In this document: in pieces, positions 8,739 to 15,805 of the stretch
Position numbering within the stretch: position 1 is the first letter of the stretch
Layout: every line of letters begins with the position of its first letter
Notes under the pieces: generated by a model
Told to the model about the DNA's origin: nothing
Seen by the model: only the letters and a program-made list of their open reading frames with translations
Database searches by the model: none
Position numbers and translations under genes: made by a program
Assembly: GCA_016703425.1 (NCBI GenBank)
Contig: JADJCA010000015.1
Span: 62,001-126,000, forward strand
DNA length: 64,000 nucleotides
Reading direction: 5' to 3'
Source of the DNA: Myxococcales bacterium
Lineage (GTDB): Bacteria > Myxococcota_A > Polyangia > Polyangiales > Polyangiaceae

Positions 8739-9897
8739 TCCGCCGCTGTCGGGCGACAGCGCGAGCTCCGGCTGGAAGCGCGCGAGCGTTCTATTTGTTC
8801 TCACCGTCCTCAGCGTCTTCGCCACGGCGTGGACCAACTCGCCGGCCCACGAACAGGCGCCGCTCGGGCGGGAGGCGCTCTCACAAGCCGCTCAGTTCAC
8901 CGGCGCGCTCTTGGCGATCCTCGTAACGCACGAGTTCGGGCATTTCATCGCCGCAAAGCTCCACGGCGTGCCGGCCTCGCCGCCGTTCTTCATTCCGCTC
9001 CCCTTGTTGTCGCCCTTCGGCACCATGGGCGCCATCATTCGCATGAGCGGGCGCATTCCCTCACGTCGAGCGCTCCTCGACATCGGCGCGAGTGGTCCGC
9101 TCGCGGGCCTCGCCGTCGCCATCCCCATGTACCTTTACGGCGCGAGTCACTCGCGCTTCGTCCCGTTGGAGGGCGGAGAGGGCGTGACGCTCGGTGAATC
9201 CATCCTGCTGAAGCTCCTCGACCGTATCGCGATGGGGGCGGCGCCAGCGGGCATGCAGCTCGAGCTCGGCCCCGTCGCCTTCGCCGCGTGGGGCGGCCTC
9301 TTCGTCACGATGATCAACCTCTTGCCGGTGGGGCAACTCGACGGCGGTCACGTCGCCTATTCGCTGTTCGGGCGGAGGCAGAACGAGCTCGCGACTTTCG
9401 TGCACCGCTCACTCCTGGCCCTCTTCTTCGTGAACCTGTCCCTCTTCGTGCTGCGCGACGTGCGCGCGGGGCTCGGCCTCATGCAGCTCGGCACGCACAT
9501 CTCGAACTCGATGTTTTGGCTCATGTGGTTCACGGTCTTGGCAGTCCTCGCTTCGCTGGCGACGCCCGCCGAGCCTCGTCAAGACGGTGAGCCGCGCGTG
9601 TCGAATCGGCAGCGACTCTTCGGCATCTTCGGCCTCGTCGCCCTCTCGTCTTACGGCGCGCATCGCCGCGCCGAGGGGCTCTTCTGGGTCGCGTGGTTCG
9701 TAGGCCTGGGTCTCTTGCTCGCCATGGAGCGACGCGGCGGCTCGCTCCGGAGCGCCCGGCCTACGGAGCCGGGCCTCTTCGACCATCCCGAGACGGTTGA
9801 TGCGACGACCGAGCTCGGCGCAGGTCGCAAGGCCGTTGCCGTCGTCACGTTGCTCTTCTTCGTGCTCCTCTTCATGCCGACGCCGATTGTGATGTGA
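8671..9897 (+). CDS. Site-2 protease family (M50) intramembrane metalloprotease
   Basis: The protein (408 aa from the ATG at 8671) has about eight membrane segments, the zinc motif HEFGH (about residue 90) in a membrane helix, and the second motif NLLPVGQLDGGH, which supplies the third ligand Asp. GPLAGL, a further S2P/EGY-type landmark, lies between them. The substrate is unknown; these enzymes cleave membrane-tethered regulators or other membrane proteins. The first 68 bp overlap the stator gene in another frame; a TTG at 8644 is an alternative start. The next gene starts three bases after its stop, so the two are probably cotranscribed. Confidence 0.85.
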   Translation: MPASSPSSNDSPKRLREPETPDDPPLSGDSASSGWKRASVLFVLTVLSVFATAWTNSPAHEQAPLGREALSQAAQFTGALLAILVTHEFGHFIAAKLHGVPASPPFFIPLPLLSPFGTMGAIIRMSGRIPSRRALLDIGASGPLAGLAVAIPMYLYGASHSRFVPLEGGEGVTLGESILLKLLDRIAMGAAPAGMQLELGPVAFAAWGGLFVTMINLLPVGQLDGGHVAYSLFGRRQNELATFVHRSLLALFFVNLSLFVLRDVRAGLGLMQLGTHISNSMFWLMWFTVLAVLASLATPAEPRQDGEPRVSNRQRLFGIFGLVALSSYGAHRRAEGLFWVAWFVGLGLLLAMERRGGSLRSARPTEPGLFDHPETVDATTELGAGRKAVAVVTLLFFVLLFMPTPIVM

Positions 9898-9900
9898 GCC

Positions 9901-10245
9901 ATGATGACGCCTGCCCCCATTGCCGCGCGAGCGGCGACGCGCCCTCTCGCGCTGCTCTTCGTAGCCCTCACGCTCTTCGCGTGTGCCACCGGCACGCCCG
10001 CTGCGGTTGGCCCCACCGGTGGGACCTGCGGGAAGAGCTGCGAGCGCTCGTGCGACGAACGTTGCGCCCAGACCACCGCCACCTGCGAGTCGAATTGCGA
10101 TGCGCAGTCACCGATGGAGCTCGGCAACACAGAAAAGCAAGCCTCCGCGGGTCGTAGCGCAGGAGCAGGGTGCCGTCGTGGCTGCGAAGCGCAGGAGCAA
10201 GTGTGCCTCCGCACCTGCGTCAGCGAATGCAAGCCGTGTAGTTGA
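9901..10245 (+). CDS. Small Cys-rich lipoprotein
   Basis: The 114-aa protein has a signal peptide and lipobox (LTLFACATG), then a body with twelve further Cys arranged as CxxxC pairs (CGKSC, CDERC, CESNC, CRRGC, CLRTC, CKPC). The spacing suggests a small disulfide-bonded fold on the outer membrane. No family was recognised. Two adjacent ATGs (9901, 9904) are possible; it follows the site-2 protease gene closely. Confidence 0.65.
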   Translation: MMTPAPIAARAATRPLALLFVALTLFACATGTPAAVGPTGGTCGKSCERSCDERCAQTTATCESNCDAQSPMELGNTEKQASAGRSAGAGCRRGCEAQEQVCLRTCVSECKPCS

Positions 10246-10272
10246 GGTATCGCGAACGCGTGGCCGGGCCCG

Positions 10273-11988
10273 TCACGGACAGGTTGGGTCCCACGCGAGC
10301 GCGACGTCATCGACGTAAAGATCGCTGGTCGATGACGGGCACCCCATCGTGACAGCGAAGTCGAGCGTAAAGCCCTGGCCCGCGAGCGAACGCGGAAGGC
10401 AGATCGAGCCAGGGGTCTTCGTTGGCGCCGGCGCGAGTGTTTGCCCCGCGGCCAGGCTCGTCCCGTTTGCGCCAGCGATGTACGAGAACGTTGCGCGTGG
10501 CGCGCCCGGGCTCGTGGAGGTTGGCGGACGCGGTCCGCTCGCGAACATCGAGCCGGTCTCGGTCGACGAGTACACGGTCGAACAATCGACGTAGGAGCTT
10601 TTCACGTGAAGGAGGCCCGCCCCCGTCAATTTGGGGAACGTGCTGCCAAAATCCACGTTTGTCTTCTTTGAGCCGCGTACGTAGAGCACCTTGGCGCCGG
10701 CCTTGGCGCCCTCGAAGCCTGTGTCGAAGAGCGTGCCGGCGGCGTCGCACGACGGGTCCTCCACGACGGTGAAGTCGTCGACGAGGAACTCGGCTGCGCT
10801 GGCCTGCGCGCAGTCGGTGCCCCGCGCCGGCATGGAGACGTCGAGGGCCCGAATCGTTCCGCGAGCCCACTCGGGGAGGCAAACGTTCACGCGCTCGAAG
10901 GCACCGGTGCCCACGAGGCGCCCGAAGGGAAGACTCGGAATCGTCGGCGGGCCGCCCGACTGAAAGCGACCTCCGCTGAGACCAAGGTCGGCGTAGACAC
11001 CCGCCGTGCCTTGGTAGGAGACCGCCAGGGCCGGTCGCGCCATCGACAAGGGAACGTGCATCTTACCCGTAAGTCGAGGGACCGGACACGGGTCGTCGGC
11101 CGCGAGGCGGCCAGAGATACCCGCGAGGCCGGCGGTGGTCGTGCCCGCGCCACCGCTCGTGAGCCACACGTTCGGCGTCTGGAAGTCGCCGCTGGCTACG
11201 GCACCGGCCACGAGGCACGAGGGATCGGGGACCACGGTCGCGCGATCGACGGACCAGCTGCCGCACTGGTTCGTGCGTCGGAATCCGACCTCGACGTCAC
11301 CGCCATAGGCGGATTCACCAAGGCAGACGCGCACGGTGCTGTAACCGCTACCGGCGAGGATGACGGGGAAGGTCCGGCCTGCGACGAGCACCTCGATCGG
11401 CATGCTGGCGCCGCTGCCCTTGATGTTCAGCTCGAGGGCCACCGGCTCCGCTGCCGCGTAAGGCGGCATCGCGAAGGTCTGCTTGGCCAGGGCCGGCTTG
11501 CAGCTATTGTCGAAGACGAGCGCGCCCGGGTCGAGGCCGCCGTCGGCCGTGGGCACGACACTGACGCCGCCGTCGACGCTCGGCTCGACCTGCCACGCGA
11601 GGGGCGTGTTCTGAAAGCCCGGGTCCGCTGGACCGCCGGCAAAGACGCATGGTCCCTGCCCTCCCGCCCGCGCGTAGGCCACCACGCAGATGCAAGCGGG
11701 GGGCGTGGCGCCCGGATCGCAGGTCTCGTGAGCCGCGCAAGTGAGGCCTCCACATGTGGGAGCGCAGCCGCCATCGAGCCCCGGCAGGAGGCCCGGCGCA
11801 CAGCCCGAGGTGCCGGCGTCGGCGCCGCCCACGCCGGTTTCCGCGGCGACCGTTGCGTCGGCCGCGCCAGCTTCGGGGTTCGGCTCGGTCCCCCCAGTCA
11901 GGCTCCCCACGTCGAAGGGGCACCCCACCACGCCAAGGCCAGCCACAACGGCAAAGACGGCGAAGGTCCACAGGCGCACGTCCGTCAT
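10273..11988 (-). CDS. Lipoprotein with Cys-rich EGF-like segment
   Basis: The 571-aa protein has a signal peptide and lipobox (LGVVGCP), an Asp/Ala/Thr linker, and a Cys-rich stretch (about residues 62-110: CAPGLLPGLDGGCAPTCGG...CDPGATPPACICV) that resembles an EGF-like module. Three beta-rich segments follow, each containing 'VCL..SA/WA.G...VD/VG' and 'V.DPSC' (RVCLGESAYGG, NVCLPEWARG, SICLPRSLAGQ), suggesting a tandem jelly-roll-type domain. No catalytic motif was found. It is convergent with the Cys-rich lipoprotein gene. Confidence 0.7.
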   Translation of the reverse strand: MTDVRLWTFAVFAVVAGLGVVGCPFDVGSLTGGTEPNPEAGAADATVAAETGVGGADAGTSGCAPGLLPGLDGGCAPTCGGLTCAAHETCDPGATPPACICVVAYARAGGQGPCVFAGGPADPGFQNTPLAWQVEPSVDGGVSVVPTADGGLDPGALVFDNSCKPALAKQTFAMPPYAAAEPVALELNIKGSGASMPIEVLVAGRTFPVILAGSGYSTVRVCLGESAYGGDVEVGFRRTNQCGSWSVDRATVVPDPSCLVAGAVASGDFQTPNVWLTSGGAGTTTAGLAGISGRLAADDPCPVPRLTGKMHVPLSMARPALAVSYQGTAGVYADLGLSGGRFQSGGPPTIPSLPFGRLVGTGAFERVNVCLPEWARGTIRALDVSMPARGTDCAQASAAEFLVDDFTVVEDPSCDAAGTLFDTGFEGAKAGAKVLYVRGSKKTNVDFGSTFPKLTGAGLLHVKSSYVDCSTVYSSTETGSMFASGPRPPTSTSPGAPRATFSYIAGANGTSLAAGQTLAPAPTKTPGSICLPRSLAGQGFTLDFAVTMGCPSSTSDLYVDDVALAWDPTCP

Positions 11989-12320
11989 CTTTCATGGAGC
12001 GCTCTCGTGGCGCAAGCGGACTCGAGGTCACTTGCGGCGTTCGGCGAAGGATTGATGGTCCCTGCCCTCGTCCCCTTGCATGCACAGTGCAACTTCCACG
12101 CAACCCAAGGGGAGGCGGAACATGGCCCGAGAGCCGGCTGGCCCACAAGGGGCGGCACGTAGGGTGACCGGACGCTCGCCAGTCACCGTGTTGCGGCCGT
12201 TTCGGCCCCCGCGGACCAAGTTGTCCCCGGCGAGGCAGTCGTTTGCCCCGTCCGGCAGGATCGCGGCAAGGAATGGACCGTTTTCGACCGTAAACGCGTG
12301 AAACCTCTTGAGCCCTGCGA
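11989..12320. other. Intergenic stretch without a convincing gene
   Basis: This lies between a minus-strand lipoprotein start and the sigma54 promoter of a small plus-strand gene. Short frames cross it but have no ribosome site or recognisable product. It holds the small dyads TGCAC-A-GTGCA near 12080 and GGCCG-TTT-CGGCC near 12195. No RNA gene was recognised. Confidence 0.5.
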
Positions 12321-12336
12321 TGGTACGGGGGCTGCA
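12321..12336 (+). promoter_or_regulatory. Candidate sigma54 promoter of the 62-aa gene
   Basis: TGGTACGGGGGCTGCA matches TGGCAC-N5-TTGCA except for T at the fourth position and C at the first position of the -12 block. GG (12322-12323) and GC (12334-12335) are exactly ten bases apart. Transcription would start near 12347, 25 bases before the ATG. A dyad TACGGGG (12324-12330) / CCCCGTA (12343-12349) overlaps the site and could be an operator or a leader hairpin. Confidence 0.55.
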
Positions 12337-12371
12337 GGAGCTCCCCGTATCACCCCACCTCGGAGGAGCCC

Positions 12372-12560
12372 ATGAACCGCACCCTTAAGACCAGCATCGA
12401 CGCTCTCGTTTCCGGCACCCTCGCCGGCTGCGCGCTCGAGGCTGGGGCGCGGCCGCTAGAGCTCGACGATGGCCGTTTTGATCTGCGGGGCATGTTCGAC
12501 TCCGACGTCCTCATCGGCTGCGCCATCGACCTTGAAGAAACCATCGCGATCGCGGCCTGA
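12372..12560 (+). CDS. 62-aa hypothetical protein
   Basis: A strong ribosome-binding site (GGAGGAG, 12362-12368) precedes the ATG, and a sigma54-type promoter lies just upstream, which supports a real gene despite its length. The N-terminal third (MNRTLKTSIDALVSGTLAGC) is weakly amphipathic; the rest is acidic, with a second Cys in LIGCAIDLEE. It has no clear signal peptide, double-glycine leader or known domain. It stands alone between lipoprotein genes. Confidence 0.6.
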   Translation: MNRTLKTSIDALVSGTLAGCALEAGARPLELDDGRFDLRGMFDSDVLIGCAIDLEETIAIAA

Positions 12561-12649
12561 GTCGCCGACCGCGCGCGCAGCTCTCGCCTAGCGAGCCGGT
12601 TCATGAGCGCGGCATCAAGGCGTCAAGGCGGAGGCCGCTCGCGAGCCGC

Positions 12650-13333
12650 ATGATAAAGTCACCCATGCCGTTTTCGCCGCGCAAGGCGCTCCTCGCCTTC
12701 CTCGCGTGCTGCGTGGCGCCTGGCCTCACGGCGGTCGGCTGCGGTGCACAGGCCGCCGATCGAGGCGGGCTCATGCTCATCGTGACGGAAGACGGCCCGC
12801 TGGCCCTCGACCGCCTGCGCCTCGTCGTCAAGGCGGCAGACGGCACGACGCTCCGCGAGAGCGACCTCCGCCTTCCGGAAGAGGCGAGCCTGCCGACGAC
12901 GCTCGCCATCGCATCGAACGGCGATCCGACGGCGGCCGTACGCATCACCGTCGCCGGCTTTCGCGGCGGCGTTCCCTTCGACCGCCGCGACAACGTCGTC
13001 GAGCAAGTGCCAACGGATCGCGTCGGCGCGCTGACGGTCGTCCTGTCGGCACGGTGCACGAGCAAGGTCGTCGCCGACGGCAACGACGCCCGCTCGACTT
13101 GCGCCGAGGGCGAGACATGCGACCCCAAGAGCGGCTCGTGCGTGTCCGACCGCATCGACGGGCGAGCGCTGCCGACCTACGCGGCCGGTGACGAGGCGCG
13201 CGACGCCGCGGTAGGCGGCGATGACGCCACGCTCATCGATCCGGGTGATGCGTCGGGGACGCCGCGACGAGCCCCGACTCGGGCCCCACGGTGTGCGGCC
13301 CCACCGAGAAGCGGTGCGGCGCGGCGTGCGTGA
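12650..13333 (+). CDS. N-terminal part of a frameshifted FGE-sulfatase-fold lipoprotein
   Basis: This frame encodes a signal peptide and lipobox (LTAVGCGAQ) and a beta-rich domain (about residues 38-135, including VVKAADGTTLRESDLRLPEE). It continues into CAEGETCDPKSGSCVSDRIDG and DATLIDPGDASG, then loses sense in an Arg/Pro/Ala-rich tail. One base further on, the reading DAATSPDSGPTVCGPTEK continues naturally into the next entry. Adding one G to the GGGG run at 13255-13258 would join both into one lipoprotein of about 745 residues. An ATG at 12665 is an alternative start. Whether the slip is real or an assembly error is not decidable here. Confidence 0.75.
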   Translation: MIKSPMPFSPRKALLAFLACCVAPGLTAVGCGAQAADRGGLMLIVTEDGPLALDRLRLVVKAADGTTLRESDLRLPEEASLPTTLAIASNGDPTAAVRITVAGFRGGVPFDRRDNVVEQVPTDRVGALTVVLSARCTSKVVADGNDARSTCAEGETCDPKSGSCVSDRIDGRALPTYAAGDEARDAAVGGDDATLIDPGDASGTPRRAPTRAPRCAAPPRSGAARRA

Positions 13334-14889
13334 GCCGTCTCGACCCCGCCTTCGGTTGCAGCAGCGCGACGTGCACCCCGTGCTCGCTCGACACCAACGC
13401 CGTCTTCACGTGCGACGCAACACAGGCCTGCGCGTTCTCCGCGTGCGCCGCCGGCTACAAGCCGTGCGCAGGGAAGTGCGTCGCGATCACCGATCCGACG
13501 TACGGCTGCGGCGCCACCACGTGCGATCTCGCCGCGTGCCCCGACGCGGGAAGCGGCACGCTCGTTTGCCAAGGCACGACCTGCGCGATTGGCGCTTGCG
13601 GTGCGGGCACGAAGCCATGCGGCAACTTCTGCGTCCCCACCGATCGGAACAACGGCTGCCAGGCCGCGAGCTGTGCATCGTGCACCACCAAAGAGACCTG
13701 CCAGGGAACCCCAAGCGCATGCGCGTGCGCGCCCGACCGCCTGACGCCGTGCACCGGCAAGGACTGCGGCCCCGCTACCGACACCTGCGGTGTTCCCTTC
13801 ACCTGCAACGACTCATGCCCTGGCAGGGGCCTCGTTTGCGGCGGCGGCGGAGCGACCGCCAACAAGTGTGGATGCGTCGCCCAACCGCCTGAAGTGACCT
13901 GCGCGGGAAAGGCTTGCGGCCCTGCGACCGACAATTGTGGACAATCGGTCCTATGTCCCAACACGTGCGCCCCGGGCGAAGCCTGCGGGGTTGGGGGCAT
14001 CAATAGCTGCGGCGCGCCCCCGAGCTGCGTTGCCGCTGGGTCGACGCAGGGCCTCACGACCTGCGGTCCCGCTGGCGATCAGAACTGCTGCGACCACGCG
14101 CTTGTGCCTGGAGGAAGTTTCTTGGGCAGTGATGACAAGTTCCTCCCGGCGACCATCAGCCCCTTCCGCCTCGACCTCTACGAAGTCACCGTGGGGCGCT
14201 TCCGAAACTTCGCAACCGCCTGGGCTGGCGGTTGGCGCCCCCAAGCCGGCGTTGGGAAGCACACGCATCTTAACGGTGGGCAAGGCGTGGTGCACGCGAC
14301 CGGGGGATTCGAAGGCGGCTGGAACAGCTCTTGGGACGCGGGCATCGGCAACTTCAACACCGATTTGCTCCCTGGCTCGTCGACCTCCACATGGACGGTA
14401 AGCTCGGGCGCGGGCGATGTTCGAGCCCTCAACCGCATCACGTTTCGGGAGGCGTTCGCCTTCTGCATCTGGGACGGCGGCTTCTTGCCCACGGCCTTCG
14501 AATGGAATTTCGCCGCCACTGCAGGTTCGGAACAGCGACTCTACCCGTGGGGCTCGACGGGTCCGTCCGATGGCCAGGTCGTCTACTGCCCAGGGGGAAG
14601 CTGTGCGGGGACCAAGCCAGTCACTCCGGGCACGAAACCCGCCGGCGCCGCCGCCTGGGGACACCTGGACATGGCCGGCAACGTCGGCGAGTGGGGCCTC
14701 GGCCAGCTCACCGCGGGCGTCCCTTCTTGCATCGACTGCGTGGGACTGATTCCCGCAGACACGAACACCGGGTACCTCGGTGGCTCGTTCTTGGCCAACA
14801 CCTCTCAAATCGACACGAAGACGGGCTCGTCTCTTGGCGACACGTTCCGAAGCGACCGCATCGGCGCACGGTGCGCGCGCCTTCCATGA
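13291..14889 (+). CDS. C-terminal part of the same gene: Cys-rich repeats and FGE-sulfatase (SUMF1-like) domain
   Basis: The frame opens inside a Cys-rich region. Three tandem modules of about 50 residues read CGAACVSRLDPAFGCSS, CAGKCVAITDPTYGCGA and CGNFCVPTDRNNGCQAAS; two shorter ones share CGPATDTCG/CGPATDNCG. From about residue 270 comes a formylglycine-generating-enzyme fold: VPGGSFLGSDD, FRLDLYEVTVGRFRNF, FLPTAFEWNFAATAG, DMAGNVGEWGLG and GGSFL...FRSDRIGARCA. The domain occurs in true sulfatase-modifying enzymes and in many exported proteins of unknown role. Its lipoprotein context here argues against sulfatase activation. The apparent start (GTG at 13291) is probably not used; see the preceding entry. 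Confidence 0.8.
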   Translation: MCGPTEKRCGAACVSRLDPAFGCSSATCTPCSLDTNAVFTCDATQACAFSACAAGYKPCAGKCVAITDPTYGCGATTCDLAACPDAGSGTLVCQGTTCAIGACGAGTKPCGNFCVPTDRNNGCQAASCASCTTKETCQGTPSACACAPDRLTPCTGKDCGPATDTCGVPFTCNDSCPGRGLVCGGGGATANKCGCVAQPPEVTCAGKACGPATDNCGQSVLCPNTCAPGEACGVGGINSCGAPPSCVAAGSTQGLTTCGPAGDQNCCDHALVPGGSFLGSDDKFLPATISPFRLDLYEVTVGRFRNFATAWAGGWRPQAGVGKHTHLNGGQGVVHATGGFEGGWNSSWDAGIGNFNTDLLPGSSTSTWTVSSGAGDVRALNRITFREAFAFCIWDGGFLPTAFEWNFAATAGSEQRLYPWGSTGPSDGQVVYCPGGSCAGTKPVTPGTKPAGAAAWGHLDMAGNVGEWGLGQLTAGVPSCIDCVGLIPADTNTGYLGGSFLANTSQIDTKTGSSLGDTFRSDRIGARCARLP

Positions 14890-14908
14890 AGCACGCGCGG
14901 CGGCTCGC

Positions 14909-15805
14909 TCAGCGGCTCTTCAGTGCGTGCTTGAGCGGTAAAAGGACGCGCTGAGGGAGCACGTCGAGCGCGACACGACGGGCGCCCCGCTTGACGCGGA
15001 TCTTGAGGTAGCGATCGAAACCCCACGAGAAGAGGCGCCGGTATTCGCGAGGGACGCGAGCGTACTCGATGGGGTTGATGGAGATGGGCGGCCGGGTCTC
15101 GTAGCCGCCGTAGTCGCGAAACCAGTGACGATGGTAGCTGCAATACACCAGCGGGCGGACGCGCTCGGAGCGGTTGCGGGCGCCGCGGTGGACGACGCGG
15201 CTGTCGGTCATCATGATGGAGCCGCGCGGGACCACGGGATGAACCGGCGGAGTCGCCTTGGCCTTCTCGAAGTCGGGCTCGTGTTGCGTGGTCGGCCACA
15301 CCTCCGTGGAACCGGTCTCCGCATCCGCGTCGACGAGCGGCATCAGCACGGTGAGCGCGTAGGGCGGAAGCTTCACGTCGTACGCGAAGTCGCCGAAGAG
15401 GGAGTCGGAGTCGCGGTGTGTAAACTGGTCGGGGGCCCCCGGAAACGACACGACGGAGCTGCACGCGCCGAGGATGCAGTCGTCGCCCAAGAGGCGCTCG
15501 ATGATCGGGAACACGAGCGGGTTGGCGTAAAACTGCGGCCGCGCGAAGGGCCCTTCCACGTCGACGGTGAAGAGCGGCCGCCGATCTTCCTTGTCGGTGG
15601 ACTCGAGCTCGGACCAGTACCGCTTGCGATAGTGGCCGTCGAGCTCCTCCAAGAACTCGAGCGGTATGGCGCCATGAAGCCGAAGCGCGCCGCCTTCGCG
15701 AAAGAGGCGAACCGCTTCGTCGACGGTGCTCGGCTTTAGCTTCTGCGAGTGCGCCTCGTCGTCTGCGATGGTGAGCGTGGGAACGTCGTCGAACGGTGCG
15801 GTCAT
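14909..15805 (-). CDS. PhyH-family Fe(II)/2-oxoglutarate dioxygenase, NRPS tailoring enzyme
   Basis: The 298-aa protein has the facial-triad motif HRD (in FTHRDSD, about residue 130) and the distal His in DSRVVHRGARN (about residue 204), followed by RVRPLVYCSYHRHW. The Asp of the triad is present, which points to hydroxylation rather than halogenation. Its ATG overlaps the stop of the upstream NRPS gene in ATGA (15802-15805), so it is probably the last gene of the cluster operon. Likely substrates are a carrier-bound residue or the released peptide; the site cannot be predicted from sequence. A longer in-frame extension upstream reads as antisense to the NRPS and was excluded. Confidence 0.85.
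   Translation of the reverse strand: MTAPFDDVPTLTIADDEAHSQKLKPSTVDEAVRLFREGGALRLHGAIPLEFLEELDGHYRKRYWSELESTDKEDRRPLFTVDVEGPFARPQFYANPLVFPIIERLLGDDCILGACSSVVSFPGAPDQFTHRDSDSLFGDFAYDVKLPPYALTVLMPLVDADAETGSTEVWPTTQHEPDFEKAKATPPVHPVVPRGSIMMTDSRVVHRGARNRSERVRPLVYCSYHRHWFRDYGGYETRPPISINPIEYARVPREYRRLFSWGFDRYLKIRVKRGARRVALDVLPQRVLLPLKHALKSR

Noticed and set aside
11011..12162. A 383-codon plus-strand frame opposite the EGF-like lipoprotein
   Set aside because: The minus-strand gene has a signal peptide and ordered Cys; the plus frame shows no motif, and its end runs into intergenic DNA.
12080..12301. A 73-codon plus-strand frame in the 12-kb gap
   Set aside because: No ribosome site, Arg/Pro-rich composition, and the sigma54 promoter lies downstream of it.
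13291..14889. True sulfatase-activating (formylglycine-generating) enzyme
   Set aside because: The domain sits in a Cys-rich lipoprotein with no sulfatase gene nearby; the fold is common in unrelated exported proteins.
14909..15805. PhyH protein as a non-heme halogenase
   Set aside because: The facial triad has Asp (HRD), whereas halogenases of this fold have Gly or Ala there.
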